Source: JBBQYD01 sp942493075 (GTDB taxonomy: Bacteria; Verrucomicrobiota; Verrucomicrobiia; Limisphaerales; UBA8199). Taken from it: 64,000 nt of DNA. How positions within the stretch are numbered: position 1 is the stretch's first letter; each line of letters opens with the position of its first letter. The notes below the pieces were generated by a model. That model was not told the origin of the DNA. It saw nothing but the letters and a program-made list of their open reading frames with translations, and searched no databases. The stretch covers positions 1,116,001-1,180,000 of the forward strand of contig OW818681.1 in assembly GCA_942493075.1 (NCBI GenBank). Reading direction: 5' to 3'. Below are positions 36,609 to 44,283 of this stretch, piece after piece. A program made the translations under genes and the position numbers.

Positions 36609-37001
36609 TCAGGACGCGGACTTCTTCCCTTTCCTGGCTTTGAGAGCGACTTTGGGAGCAACCTTGGGAGCGACTTTGGACTTTCTCGCTGGCTGCGCCT
36701 TGGCTTTCGTGGCTTTCGTGGCCTTCGTGGCTTTCTTGGGTTTGCTGCGTTTAAGCAAGTCGTTAACCGAGATCTTCTTTGCCGTTTGGAGGCGATAGCT
36801 TTGGCTGCCTTTGTAACGGCGCTGGGTTCCCTTGCGCTGACGCTGGCGTTCCCGGGCCAGTATTAGGTGTTTCGCGCAGCGTGATCCCTGGGCTGGGGCG
36901 CCGCATTCGGTGCACAAGCCATCGCGCTGTTTGCGCAGTTGATACTTGCGCTGGCGTGAAACATTCAGGTGCTGGAATTCGTCTTTAATAGGCGGTCTCA
37001 T
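36609..37001 (-). CDS. Basic protein with Cys cluster and histone-H1-like tail
   Basis: The 130-residue product starts MRPPIKDEFQHLNVSRQRKY, has a small Cys/His cluster (CTECGAPAQGSRCAKH, near residues 31-46) that could bind zinc, and ends in a low-complexity Lys/Ala/Pro tail with KAT and KVAP repeats from about residue 85. Such tails are typical of histone H1-like DNA-compacting proteins. The repeat DNA (36660-36740) makes the opposite strand look open too, but the Cys cluster and N-terminus favour this strand. A nucleoid- or RNA-binding role is inferred. Confidence 0.65.
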   Translation of the reverse strand: MRPPIKDEFQHLNVSRQRKYQLRKQRDGLCTECGAPAQGSRCAKHLILARERQRQRKGTQRRYKGSQSYRLQTAKKISVNDLLKRSKPKKATKATKATKAKAQPARKSKVAPKVAPKVALKARKGKKSAS

Positions 37002-37103
37002 GTCTCGTTAAGCAACCTTGTACCATAGTTCCTTGAAAAGGTTAAGAAGTTCTTTTAAGGTTCGAATTAAGCCATCCCAACCATTTGATGAAAGGATAAT
37101 ATG

Positions 37104-37460
37104 ATGCACCTGCCGAATGACGCGATTTTGTTGCGGGTCTTTATTGGGGAATCGGACCGGTGGAAGCATCAACCGTTATACGAGGCAATTGTGTTGAAGG
37201 CGCGAGAGATGCATCTCGCCGGTGCCACCGTTCTGCGCGGCCCGATGGGCTACGGCAAATCAAGCCGGCTGCACACGACAAAGATTCTGCGGCTTTCGAC
37301 GGATTTACCGGTGGTGATCGAGATTGTGGATGCGGAGGAGAAATTGAACTCTTTTCTACCGGTGTTGGACGAGATGATGACGGGTGGATTAGTGACGCTT
37401 GAGCGGGTAAGGGTGATCGATTATCGGGCAAATCCTGATCCGGAAGAGCCAGAGATTTAG
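37104..37460 (+). CDS. DUF190 family PII-like protein
   Basis: The 118-residue protein has the DUF190 pattern: ILLRVFIGESDRW, then YEAIVLKAREMHLAGATVLR, GPMGYG, and LPVVIEIVDAEEKLNSFLP. DUF190 proteins have a PII/CutA-like trimeric fold and often accompany CrcB fluoride channels, but no crcB is here. An AAAGGA ribosome-binding site at 37091-37096 fits the second ATG (37104) better than the first (37101). A bulged hairpin lies in the leader (37031-37060). The next gene, arsR-like, is 69 bases further with its own operator. Confidence 0.82.
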   Translation: MHLPNDAILLRVFIGESDRWKHQPLYEAIVLKAREMHLAGATVLRGPMGYGKSSRLHTTKILRLSTDLPVVIEIVDAEEKLNSFLPVLDEMMTGGLVTLERVRVIDYRANPDPEEPEI

Positions 37461-37498
37461 GGAGGTCTTCACGATTCTTCAAATAGTGCTTGCAGTCC

Positions 37499-37514
37499 TT
37501 AGCAATTTGGCTAA
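37499..37514. promoter_or_regulatory. Palindrome TTAGC-N6-GCTAA upstream of arsR-like gene
   Basis: TTAGC (37499-37503) and GCTAA (37510-37514) form an inverted repeat 15 bases before the ATG at 37530. The same motif with the same spacing recurs at 37863-37878 before the next gene, so it is the likely operator of the ArsR-like repressor encoded between them. Confidence 0.7.
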
Positions 37515-37529
37515 TTATAAAAACGTCGA

Positions 37530-37829
37530 ATGACATCCTCAGCACAATCTGAATACAAAGCGAAGGCCAGGATCATCAAAGCCCTGGCTCATCCATCGCG
37601 TCTGTTTATTGTGGATGAACTTTCCCGGGGAGAACGGTGTGTGGCTGAGCTTACCGAAATGATTGGCGTCGAGATGCCGACGGTTTCCCGCCACTTAAGC
37701 CAACTGAAAGGTGTTGGCATCGTGGAAGACCAGAAGCGTGGTTCTCAGGTGTTCTACCGGTTGAGGGTTCCCTGCGTGCTCAAGTTTTTCAACTGCGTGG
37801 AAGCTGTTCAGAAGAATGGAAAGAAATGA
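37530..37829 (+). CDS. ArsR-family transcriptional repressor
   Basis: The 99-residue winged-helix protein shows IIKALAHPSRLFIVDELSRG, the recognition helix MPTVSRHLSQLKGVGIV and the wing RGSQVFYRLRV. In canonical arsenic sensors the position after the DNA-contacting turn is ELCVC; here it is ERCVAEL with one Cys. A Cys pair near the C-terminus (VPCVLKFFNC) could form a different metalloid- or thiol-sensing site. It is the first gene of the permease/thioredoxin train and is flanked by two identical palindromes. The inducer is unknown; As(III), Sb(III) or thiol stress would fit. Confidence 0.88.
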   Translation: MTSSAQSEYKAKARIIKALAHPSRLFIVDELSRGERCVAELTEMIGVEMPTVSRHLSQLKGVGIVEDQKRGSQVFYRLRVPCVLKFFNCVEAVQKNGKK

Positions 37830-37862
37830 GGCAGAACGGCTCGATTTTTTTTTGGCTAAGAC

Positions 37863-37878
37863 TTAGCTACTTTGCTAA
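37863..37878. promoter_or_regulatory. Second TTAGC-N6-GCTAA palindrome, abutting the permease start
   Basis: TTAGC (37863-37867) and GCTAA (37874-37878) end directly before the ATG at 37879. Same half-sites and same 6-base spacer length as the palindrome at 37499-37514. Bound repressor here would cover the permease translation start region and could control an internal promoter. Confidence 0.7.
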
Positions 37879-39186
37879 ATGACGACGAACTGGAAGTCAG
37901 AATGGAAGCCTTTAGCCCTCATCGTGGGGCTCTTCCTGGCATGTTTTTACTTGCCTGTCGGTGTGCCGCGCTTTGATAACGCCGTTACCGAGGCCTTCGA
38001 GCTTGTGAGGTGGTATGCACGCGAGCACGTGATCTTGTGCCTGGTCCCGGCGTTCTTCATCGCGGGCGCGATTGGCGTTTTTGTAAGCCAAGCCTCAGTG
38101 ATGAAGTACCTGGGGCCCAAGGCAAACAAGGTGCTGGCCTACGGGGTTGCCTCGGTCTCGGGCACGATTCTCGCCGTCTGCTCCTGCACCGTTCTCCCGC
38201 TCTTCGCCGGGATTTGGCGTATGGGGGCTGGTCTGGGACCTGCCAGCGCTTTCTTGTATTCAGGTCCCGCCATTAACGTTCTGGCGATTATCCTCACTGC
38301 CCGGGTCTTGGGATTGCAGATGGGTATTGCGAGGGCCATTGGAGCTATTGGATTCAGCATCGTGATTGGCCTGCTGATGCACCTGATCTTCCGGAAGGAA
38401 GAGCTGGAGAAGGCGGCCGCTGCTGCGCAACAACTTGAACCTGATGTTAACCGGCCTTTGTGGCAGAACGTGATCTATTTCGCCAGCATGATCGGCATCC
38501 TGGTGTTTGCCAATTGGGGGAAGCCCATGGAAAACTCAGGGCTGTGGCACGCGATCTGGGTGGTTAAATGGCCGATCACAGGGGCCTTCGCTGCTGCCTT
38601 GGCGGTGATCCTGGTGCGCTGGTTTGGAATGGTGTGGTGGAAGGTCGCAGCGGTGGGTGTTCCCACGACCGTCCTCGCATTCGTCTTCTCAGAGCAACCG
38701 ATGATTCCCTTCGTCTTCGCCGTCGTGGGGCTGTCCATCATCACCAGCACGAGCAAGGACGAGGCAGGGGATTGGTTCTCGTCAACCTGGACGTTTGCCA
38801 AGCAAATCACGCCTTTACTGCTGTTCGGAGTTCTAGCGGCCGGCTTCTTTCTGGGGCGTCCCGGCAAGGAAGGGATCATCCCATCCGAATGGATTACGCA
38901 AGCGGTGGGAGGCAACTCGCTGCGCGCGAACCTGCTTGCATCCGTCGTTGGCGCGTTCATGTATTTCGCCACTCTCACAGAAGTCCCGATTCTCCAGGGA
39001 CTCATCGGAAGTGGCATGGGCCAGGGCCCGGCATTGGCGCTGCTATTGGCAGGTCCAGCACTCTCGCTCCAGAGCATGCTGGTTCTGCGGAGCATTATGG
39101 GGGTTAAGAAGACATTGGTCTTCGTCTCGCTCACCGTAATCATGGCCACCATCACCGGCCTCATCTACGGAGCAATCGTGAGTTAA
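37879..39186 (+). CDS. ArsP/DUF318-type permease
   Basis: Integral membrane permease of the ArsP_1 (DUF318, UPF0718) group, some members of which export trivalent organoarsenicals. The 435-residue protein has about ten membrane helices and the family motif VCSCTVLPLFAGIWRMGAGL with C101 and C103, plus GPAINVLAIILT and a second half with LTEVPILQGLIGSGMGQGPA. It follows the ArsR-like repressor and is followed 19 bases later by a mini-thioredoxin, an arrangement often seen for this family. A substrate such as methylarsenite or another thiophilic compound is inferred. Confidence 0.85.
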   Translation: MTTNWKSEWKPLALIVGLFLACFYLPVGVPRFDNAVTEAFELVRWYAREHVILCLVPAFFIAGAIGVFVSQASVMKYLGPKANKVLAYGVASVSGTILAVCSCTVLPLFAGIWRMGAGLGPASAFLYSGPAINVLAIILTARVLGLQMGIARAIGAIGFSIVIGLLMHLIFRKEELEKAAAAAQQLEPDVNRPLWQNVIYFASMIGILVFANWGKPMENSGLWHAIWVVKWPITGAFAAALAVILVRWFGMVWWKVAAVGVPTTVLAFVFSEQPMIPFVFAVVGLSIITSTSKDEAGDWFSSTWTFAKQITPLLLFGVLAAGFFLGRPGKEGIIPSEWITQAVGGNSLRANLLASVVGAFMYFATLTEVPILQGLIGSGMGQGPALALLLAGPALSLQSMLVLRSIMGVKKTLVFVSLTVIMATITGLIYGAIVS

Positions 39187-39205
39187 CAAACATCAAAGGA
39201 TATTA

Positions 39206-39439
39206 ATGAAAAAACTACAAATTCTTGGAACAGGCTGTCCGAAATGCGCCGCGCTGATGGCGGCCACGCAAAAGGCCGCAGAAGAAACCGGCGTGCCTTT
39301 TGAGATCGAGAAAGTCTCCGATCTCAACAAGATCATGTCCTTCGGGGTCATGATGACCCCTGCGCTCGTTGTGGATGGAACCGTCAAAGTAACGGGCAAG
39401 GTTCCTTCCGTGGAAGAGATCAAGAAGCTGCTGGCTTAA
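39206..39439 (+). CDS. Small thioredoxin-family redox protein
   Basis: The 77-residue protein has the compact thioredoxin fold of the archaeal-type 'redox-active disulfide protein 2' group: KKLQILGTGCPKCAALMAAT with C11-x2-C14, then the cis-Pro loop GVMMTPALVVDG. It has no signal peptide, so it acts in the cytoplasm, probably handing electrons to a partner of the permease. It has a clear AAGGA-like ribosome-binding site. The ProC-like gene follows 17 bases later. Confidence 0.85.
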   Translation: MKKLQILGTGCPKCAALMAATQKAAEETGVPFEIEKVSDLNKIMSFGVMMTPALVVDGTVKVTGKVPSVEEIKKLLA

Positions 39440-39456
39440 TTCAAAAAAGGAAATCC

Positions 39457-40233
39457 ATGAAAACTCAGTCGGTTGGTTTTATCGGTGGGGGCCGCATCAC
39501 TCGTATCTTTCTGGAAGGTTGGAAACGGGCGGGCATCCTGCCGGGAAAAGTGGTCGTGAGCGATTGCAACGCAGAGACCCTGGCCAAGCTCAAAGCAACG
39601 TTCCCTGCCATTGAGACAGTCGCCTCTAAAGAAACTGCTGCTGCGCAGGACATCGTTTTTATTGCCGTCCACCCTCCCGTGATGGGCGAAGTGGCGTCCA
39701 GCCTGCGAGGCCTGCTCAAAAGCGATTCCATCGCGGTTTCGCTCGCGCCCAAGTTCACCATTGCCAAACTGACCGAGTTTCTGGGGGGCTTTTCCCGCAT
39801 AGCCCGAGTCATTCCCAATGCGCCTTCGGTGATCAACGCCGGATTCAATCCGATTGCGTTCAGCAGCGGTTTGTCCGCGGCTGATCGCACGGCGGTGATC
39901 GATCTAATAAAGCCTCTGGGTGAATGCCCCGAGGTGGCAGAGGAAAAGCTCGAAGGTTATGCCCTTCTCTCGGCAATGGGTCCGACTTACCTATGGTTCC
40001 AGCTCCAGGCGCTGCGGGAACTTGGCGGCTCTTTTGGCCTCTCAGATGCAGACACCACGGAGGCTTTAAAACGAATGGTCTGCGGCAGCGCCCGCACACT
40101 GTTGGAATCCGGGTTATCCCCAGCGGAAGTCATGGACCTGATCCCAGTCAAACCATTGGCGGAGATGGAAGCCACGGTGAGTGAAGCCTATCGAACCAAA
40201 CTTCCGGCCCTGTATCAAAAAATCAAACCTTAA
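39457..40233 (+). CDS. ProC-like NAD(P)-dependent reductase
   Basis: The 258-residue protein belongs to the pyrroline-5-carboxylate reductase / F420-type oxidoreductase group: dinucleotide-binding VGFIGGGRITRIF (residues 6-18), VFIAVHPPVMGEVASSL and VIPNAPSVINAGF, and a helical C-terminal dimer domain (AMGPTYLWFQLQALRELG). Classic ProC makes proline from pyrroline-5-carboxylate. Its place inside a thioredoxin/permease train, 13 bases before a redox gene, suggests a different or additional substrate here. A housekeeping proC copy elsewhere cannot be excluded or shown. Confidence 0.8.
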   Translation: MKTQSVGFIGGGRITRIFLEGWKRAGILPGKVVVSDCNAETLAKLKATFPAIETVASKETAAAQDIVFIAVHPPVMGEVASSLRGLLKSDSIAVSLAPKFTIAKLTEFLGGFSRIARVIPNAPSVINAGFNPIAFSSGLSAADRTAVIDLIKPLGECPEVAEEKLEGYALLSAMGPTYLWFQLQALRELGGSFGLSDADTTEALKRMVCGSARTLLESGLSPAEVMDLIPVKPLAEMEATVSEAYRTKLPALYQKIKP

Positions 40234-40246
40234 CGTCTGTAAATCC

Positions 40247-41548
40247 ATGAAGAAACCACTTGCAAAAGTATTGGTCATCAGCGTCGCGCTCCTGATCGCA
40301 GCACAGTTCCTGCCCAACACAGGGCAACACGCAGGGGGCACATGCTGCTTGCCTATCACCCTCAACGCCTTGGCGGCTGATGCTGGAAAAGGGACGAGTC
40401 CCAACGCGCCTGCGAAAACAGCCTTGCCTCGTCTGGTGGATCTGGGTGCTGACAAATGCATTCCCTGCAAGATGATGGCTCCTATCCTCAAGGAACTCAG
40501 AACAGAGTATGCCGGGAAAATGGAGGTCGAGTTTATCGATGTTTGGAAAAGCCCCAACGCGGGCAGACCATACAAGATTAAGATCATCCCCACACAGATC
40601 TTCTTCGATGCTGCCGGGAAGGAGCTTTTCCGGCATGAAGGCTTTTATGGCAAAGAGGACATTCTCAAAAAGTGGAAAGAGCTGGGAGTAGATCTTCAGA
40701 GCAAGCCCGCGAATGGAATTGTGCGCGAGGCACCCATCAAGGCAGACACCCGCTCGCGTGAGAGTGTTTGCTCCATGTGCGATGCAGATATCGACATCAA
40801 GACAAAGGTGGTGGTGAAAGGCCAATCTGAGCAACGGCTGATCTGCTCGCCCCATTGCTATTTCATCTACTTTTCCAGCATCGTTGGCGCTGATGCCAAG
40901 GCCGAAGAGGCAAAGGTCAGCGTCACCGACTGGGCCACGGGCCAGACAATCCCGGCACTGAGTGCATCCTATCTCTATGGCATGGCCGCCAAAGGGCGGC
41001 CTACGGTTAAAGCGTTTGCTGATAAAGAAGCCGCCGCAAAAGAGCAACTAAAGACTCCGGGCAACATCGTGGGCTGGGAACTGCTCCGCTCAAAGGAGTT
41101 GGCGACCCGCTGCGCGTTCTGTGATCGCGCGGTGTATCCTGAAGATGCATGCGGGGTCAAATTCGGCAGCACACACGGGCACGGCTGCTGCACTCATTGC
41201 GCCATGGGGGTCGCTGCACGGCTGAAGCAGGATATTGAGGTCGAAGCGAAAGACGGGCTCACCGGCGAGCTCATTAAAGTTAGGACCGTGGATGGCCAGA
41301 TCGCCTCGATTGAACCGGCCACAGCCATCGCCTGGTTCGGCCAGCATAAGAACGCTGAAGGCGAATGGGTTTCCGGAGGGTGCTTTAAACAGGGGTTCTT
41401 CGTCAGCGAAGCCAACCTGCAAAAGTGGTTGGATGAACGTCCGTCGATGACAGGTCGACAGATCAGTATCGCTCAGGCTCTGGCTGACAAGATGAAGCTG
41501 AGCACGGAGCAAATCGCTAAGGCCTGCAAGCTCGGCGAGTGCAAGTGA
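40247..41548 (+). CDS. Exported thioredoxin fused to Cys-rich TRASH/NosL-like modules
   Basis: The 433-residue product has an N-terminal signal or membrane anchor (VLVISVALLIAAQFLP), then a thioredoxin domain with DKCIPCK (C71, C74) and the cis-Pro in IKIIPTQIFFD. Two metal-binding-like modules follow: C175-x2-C178 with C200-x3-C204, and C289-x2-C292 with C305, C314, C315 and C318, both like TRASH or NosL metal knuckles. The last 70 residues (GGCFKQGFFVSEANLQKWLD and a final ACKLGEC) recall segments of alkylmercury-lyase-like proteins, but this is weak. It likely acts outside the inner membrane, with CcdA from the same train supplying electrons. The ATG at 40247 sits 13 bases after the previous stop. 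Confidence 0.72.
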   Translation: MKKPLAKVLVISVALLIAAQFLPNTGQHAGGTCCLPITLNALAADAGKGTSPNAPAKTALPRLVDLGADKCIPCKMMAPILKELRTEYAGKMEVEFIDVWKSPNAGRPYKIKIIPTQIFFDAAGKELFRHEGFYGKEDILKKWKELGVDLQSKPANGIVREAPIKADTRSRESVCSMCDADIDIKTKVVVKGQSEQRLICSPHCYFIYFSSIVGADAKAEEAKVSVTDWATGQTIPALSASYLYGMAAKGRPTVKAFADKEAAAKEQLKTPGNIVGWELLRSKELATRCAFCDRAVYPEDACGVKFGSTHGHGCCTHCAMGVAARLKQDIEVEAKDGLTGELIKVRTVDGQIASIEPATAIAWFGQHKNAEGEWVSGGCFKQGFFVSEANLQKWLDERPSMTGRQISIAQALADKMKLSTEQIAKACKLGECK

Positions 41549-41556
41549 AACGCAGT

Positions 41557-41699
41557 ACGTGACTCGTGAAACGTGACTCGTGAAACGTGAACATGTAATC
41601 CGTAAGGACGTAATTCCTAAGGCTGATTTCGAGGCGGGGCAGCGCAGCCAGGAGATCGCAATGGGCAAACCCGTGATTCGTAAAACGTGAAACGTGAAC
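41557..41699 (+). repeat. ACGTGA-rich repeats upstream of the four-helix-bundle gene
   Basis: A 14-base unit, ACGTGACTCGTGAA, occurs twice in tandem (41557-41584) followed by a partial third. A related stretch, CGTAAAACGTGAAACGTGAA, lies at 41679-41698. The inverted counterpart lies downstream of the gene at 42325-42351. Confidence 0.75.
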
Positions 41700-41803
41700 A
41701 AGGTCCGTCGATAGTCAGCGAATGGGAGAACGTGGGGTTAGGGTTATGGTTGGGCGCTGGTGGAATGTAGGCTTGATCTGTAATCCGTAACAAATAGAAC
41801 GTC

Positions 41804-42292
41804 ATGGACACCATGAACTACACCGACTGGCTCAAGAACATTCCAGAGACTCTCAAAGGGGATTCTCTTTGGAAGATGGAAGCGTATAGACTGGCTTTGT
41901 TCTCCGCGGACTTTGCCTGGCAAGATGTCACCAAGCTCATGAGGGACAAGCGATGTCTTGAAGTTGCGAGCCAATTGTACTCTGCCATGGGGTCCATCGG
42001 TGCGAATCTGTCAGAAGGCTATTCACGAGGCAGCGCTAAGGATCGAGCCCGGTTTTATGAATACGCACTCGGATCAGCCAGAGAAAGTCGAACCTGGTAC
42101 TTCGATGCGCGCCATGTGCTCGGAGAGGAAGTGACACAGCACCGGATGGACTTCTTGAGCCACATCATCCGTCTGCTCCTGACAATGGTCCCGGAACAAC
42201 GCGGAAGCGCACTCCACGAAGAATCCCTGGGTTACAGGACTCTTGCAAACAACCATCTCACCAGCGAAGAAATCCCGATGTCAGACACATGA
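41804..42292 (+). CDS. Four-helix-bundle (23S rRNA intervening-sequence type) protein
   Basis: The 162-residue protein has the pattern of the S23/IVS four-helix-bundle family: WKMEAYRLALFSADFAWQDV, ASQLYSAMGSIGANLSEGYS, then FYEYALGSARESRTWYFDAR. Relatives are found inside 23S rRNA intervening sequences, as Avd in diversity-generating retroelements, and as isolated genes in many environmental genomes. Here it is alone, splits the redox train between the thioredoxin-fusion gene and ccdA, and is bracketed by inverted-repeat-type sequences. No rRNA or reverse transcriptase is near. Its role is unknown; insertion as a small mobile unit is inferred. Confidence 0.8.
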   Translation: MDTMNYTDWLKNIPETLKGDSLWKMEAYRLALFSADFAWQDVTKLMRDKRCLEVASQLYSAMGSIGANLSEGYSRGSAKDRARFYEYALGSARESRTWYFDARHVLGEEVTQHRMDFLSHIIRLLLTMVPEQRGSALHEESLGYRTLANNHLTSEEIPMSDT

Positions 42293-42324
42293 GAACTCTG
42301 AGTGTCATCAGCCATACTTCGCGA

Positions 42325-42351
42325 GTTCACGTTTTACGTTTCACGTTTCAC
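42325..42351 (-). repeat. Inverted counterpart of the ACGTGA repeats
   Basis: On the minus strand this reads GTGAAACGTGAAACGTAAAA followed by CGTGAAC, the same word family as 41557-41699 but in opposite orientation, so the two sets bracket the four-helix-bundle gene like imperfect terminal inverted repeats. A run of eight C (42398-42405) lies just before the ccdA start. Confidence 0.7.
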
Positions 42352-42406
42352 CTTTCAAAACACCCCACCCCCTAATCCAACCTCTACTCAGCGTCCACCC
42401 CCCCCT

Positions 42407-43105
42407 ATGGAAACCCTCTTTACCACCCTCAGCCATGCGGTCGAAGGCTCTGCAGCCATTGCCCTCGGCGCCTCCTTCATTTGGGGCATCCTCAGCATCA
42501 TTCTCAGCCCCTGCCACCTTGCAAGTATCCCTCTTATCGTTGGGTTCATCAGCGGACAAGGACGGGTGAGCACGGCTCGAGCCTCCGGCATAGCAGCCCT
42601 GTTCGCCGTTGGCATTCTGATTACCATTGCCATCATTGGAGCTGTCACCGCAGCAGCCGGCCGCATGATGGGGGACATTGGGCGCTGGGGTAATTATTTC
42701 GTAGCGGCCATTTTCTTCGTGGTAGGGTTGTATTTGTTGGGCGTCATCCGGATGCCGTGGTCAGGTCCGGGGCAAATCAACATGAAACGAAAGGGGTTGC
42801 TTGCTGCGTTCGTGTTGGGGTTGGTATTCGGCATTGCGCTCGGACCATGCACCTTCGCCTATATGGCTCCGATGCTGGCGGTCACGTTTAACCTTTCAAA
42901 GACCGCACCTCTTTACGGCGCGTCGCTTTTGCTCGCTTATGGTATTGGCCACTGCTCAGTGATCATCCTGGCTGGAACATTTACCGAAGTTGTTCAGCGT
43001 TTTCTCAATTGGAACGAACAATCCAAGGGGGTAACCGTTCTCAAATATGTCTGCGGCGTCTTAGTGATTCTCGGCGGCGTCTGGCTGATCTATAGTGCGT
43101 CCTAA
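42407..43105 (+). CDS. CcdA-type transmembrane disulfide electron carrier
   Basis: The 232-residue protein has six membrane helices and the two conserved CcdA cysteines: C36 in ILSPCHLASIPLIVGF and C148 in GIALGPCTFAYMAPML. CcdA/DsbD-beta proteins pass electrons from cytoplasmic thioredoxin to thiol proteins outside the inner membrane. Its neighbours, a cytoplasmic mini-thioredoxin and an exported thioredoxin fusion, fit as donor and acceptor. The ATG at 42407 directly precedes the first helix; the frame is open to 42302, but that part translates the inverted-repeat sequence and is unlikely to be coding. Confidence 0.87.
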   Translation: METLFTTLSHAVEGSAAIALGASFIWGILSIILSPCHLASIPLIVGFISGQGRVSTARASGIAALFAVGILITIAIIGAVTAAAGRMMGDIGRWGNYFVAAIFFVVGLYLLGVIRMPWSGPGQINMKRKGLLAAFVLGLVFGIALGPCTFAYMAPMLAVTFNLSKTAPLYGASLLLAYGIGHCSVIILAGTFTEVVQRFLNWNEQSKGVTVLKYVCGVLVILGGVWLIYSAS

Positions 43106-43128
43106 TCTACCATCTGCTTAAACCTGCC

Positions 43129-44283
43129 ATGAATCTTCACTTCTTTCGCAAACTCCTGCCTTGGCTGATGGTTGGCGCTGTGGTCGCCGTGGCTGTTTAC
43201 CGCGTCAGGTTCGCACCGGTCCCGGTTGCTGCCCATACAATCGGAAAGGGAGAAGTGCGTAGCGAAATCATGGGCACGGGAACGTTGGAAGCCCGTGTGC
43301 AGACGATCATCAGCGCGCGCATCCAGGAGCGGTTAGCGGAGGTTTTTGTAGATCAAGGGGACGTAGTCAAGAGCGGGCAATTGTTAGCCAGGCTTGACGA
43401 CGCCGAGACGCGGCAGCAGGTAGCCATTGCCGAGGCCACACTTTCGGCAGCCCGTGCCACAACAGAACGAGTGAGGGCGGATCAGGCCCGAGCGGCGGCA
43501 GTGCTCCGGCAGACAGAGCTCGATCATCAGCGCTCAACCGAATTGCTGGCCGGTCGGATTGCCTCTCAGGCTGACTTCGATAAAGCAGTCGAGTCGCTGC
43601 GGGTGGCCGAGGCCGATTCGAAACGTTCCCAGGCGGCGATTATCGAGGCCGAACGCCAGGTGTTCACGGCCGAAAAGAATCTCCTTTATCAGAAGGAGCA
43701 TCTCACATTCACAGAGATGCGCAGTCCGTATGATGGGTTGATTACCCGTCGAGATCGGGACCCCGGCGGTGTGGTGGTGCCTGGAGCTTCGGTGTTGCAA
43801 CTCATCGCGACCAACGAGATCTGGGTCTCAGCCTGGGTGGACGAGACGGCGATGTCTCAATTGAAGGTGGGCCAGCCGGCACGAGTGGTGTTTCGCTCCG
43901 AATCCGGCAAGGCATATGCCGGCGAAGTGGCACGACTTGGGCGGGAAGCGGATCGCGAGACGCGTGAGTTCCTGGTGGATGTCCGCGTCAAGGATCTGCC
44001 AGGAAACTGGGTGATCGGGCAACGCGCCGAGGTGTTTATCGAGGCTGGCCACAAGAAAGACGTTCTGCTTCTTCCTCTTGAATACGTCCAGTGGCGAGAA
44101 AACAAATCTGGAGTGTTTGTTCGAGAAAAAGGACGCGCTCACTGGCGTCTTGTCTCGCTTGGCCTGCGGGGTTCTCGAGAAGCGGAAGCGAATCAAGGGC
44201 TGTCTGCTGGTGATCAGGTTGTGCGATTGTTGGAGTCAAAGAAGCAGCCGCTTAGCGACGGCCAGCGCATTGGTGCAAAATGA
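43129..44283 (+). CDS. ABC-exporter membrane fusion protein (DevB/HlyD-like)
   Basis: The 384-residue protein has an N-terminal membrane anchor (LLPWLMVGAVVAVAVYRVR), a lipoyl half (ERLAEVFVDQGDVVKSGQLL), a long helical hairpin (about residues 85-180), the second lipoyl half (TEMRSPYDGLITRRDRDPGG) and beta-barrel segments. It is the periplasmic adaptor of the ABC exporter whose permease starts within its stop codon (ATGA overlap at 44280-44283). The gene order adaptor-permease-ATPase equals that of DevBCA-type exporters. Confidence 0.87.
   Translation: MNLHFFRKLLPWLMVGAVVAVAVYRVRFAPVPVAAHTIGKGEVRSEIMGTGTLEARVQTIISARIQERLAEVFVDQGDVVKSGQLLARLDDAETRQQVAIAEATLSAARATTERVRADQARAAAVLRQTELDHQRSTELLAGRIASQADFDKAVESLRVAEADSKRSQAAIIEAERQVFTAEKNLLYQKEHLTFTEMRSPYDGLITRRDRDPGGVVVPGASVLQLIATNEIWVSAWVDETAMSQLKVGQPARVVFRSESGKAYAGEVARLGREADRETREFLVDVRVKDLPGNWVIGQRAEVFIEAGHKKDVLLLPLEYVQWRENKSGVFVREKGRAHWRLVSLGLRGSREAEANQGLSAGDQVVRLLESKKQPLSDGQRIGAK

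Noticed and set aside
36702..36737. Short tandem repeats considered as a CRISPR or VNTR locus
   Set aside because: They are in-frame codon repeats of the Lys/Ala tail; there are no spacers.
36495..36866. Plus-strand frame of 123 codons over the basic-protein gene
   Set aside because: It is produced by the Lys/Ala repeat DNA read on the other strand; the minus-strand frame has a Cys cluster and a proper N-terminus.
37031..37060. Leader hairpin before DUF190, considered as a fluoride riboswitch
   Set aside because: It lacks the conserved fluoride-riboswitch core and pseudoknot sequence; only a bulged simple stem is present.
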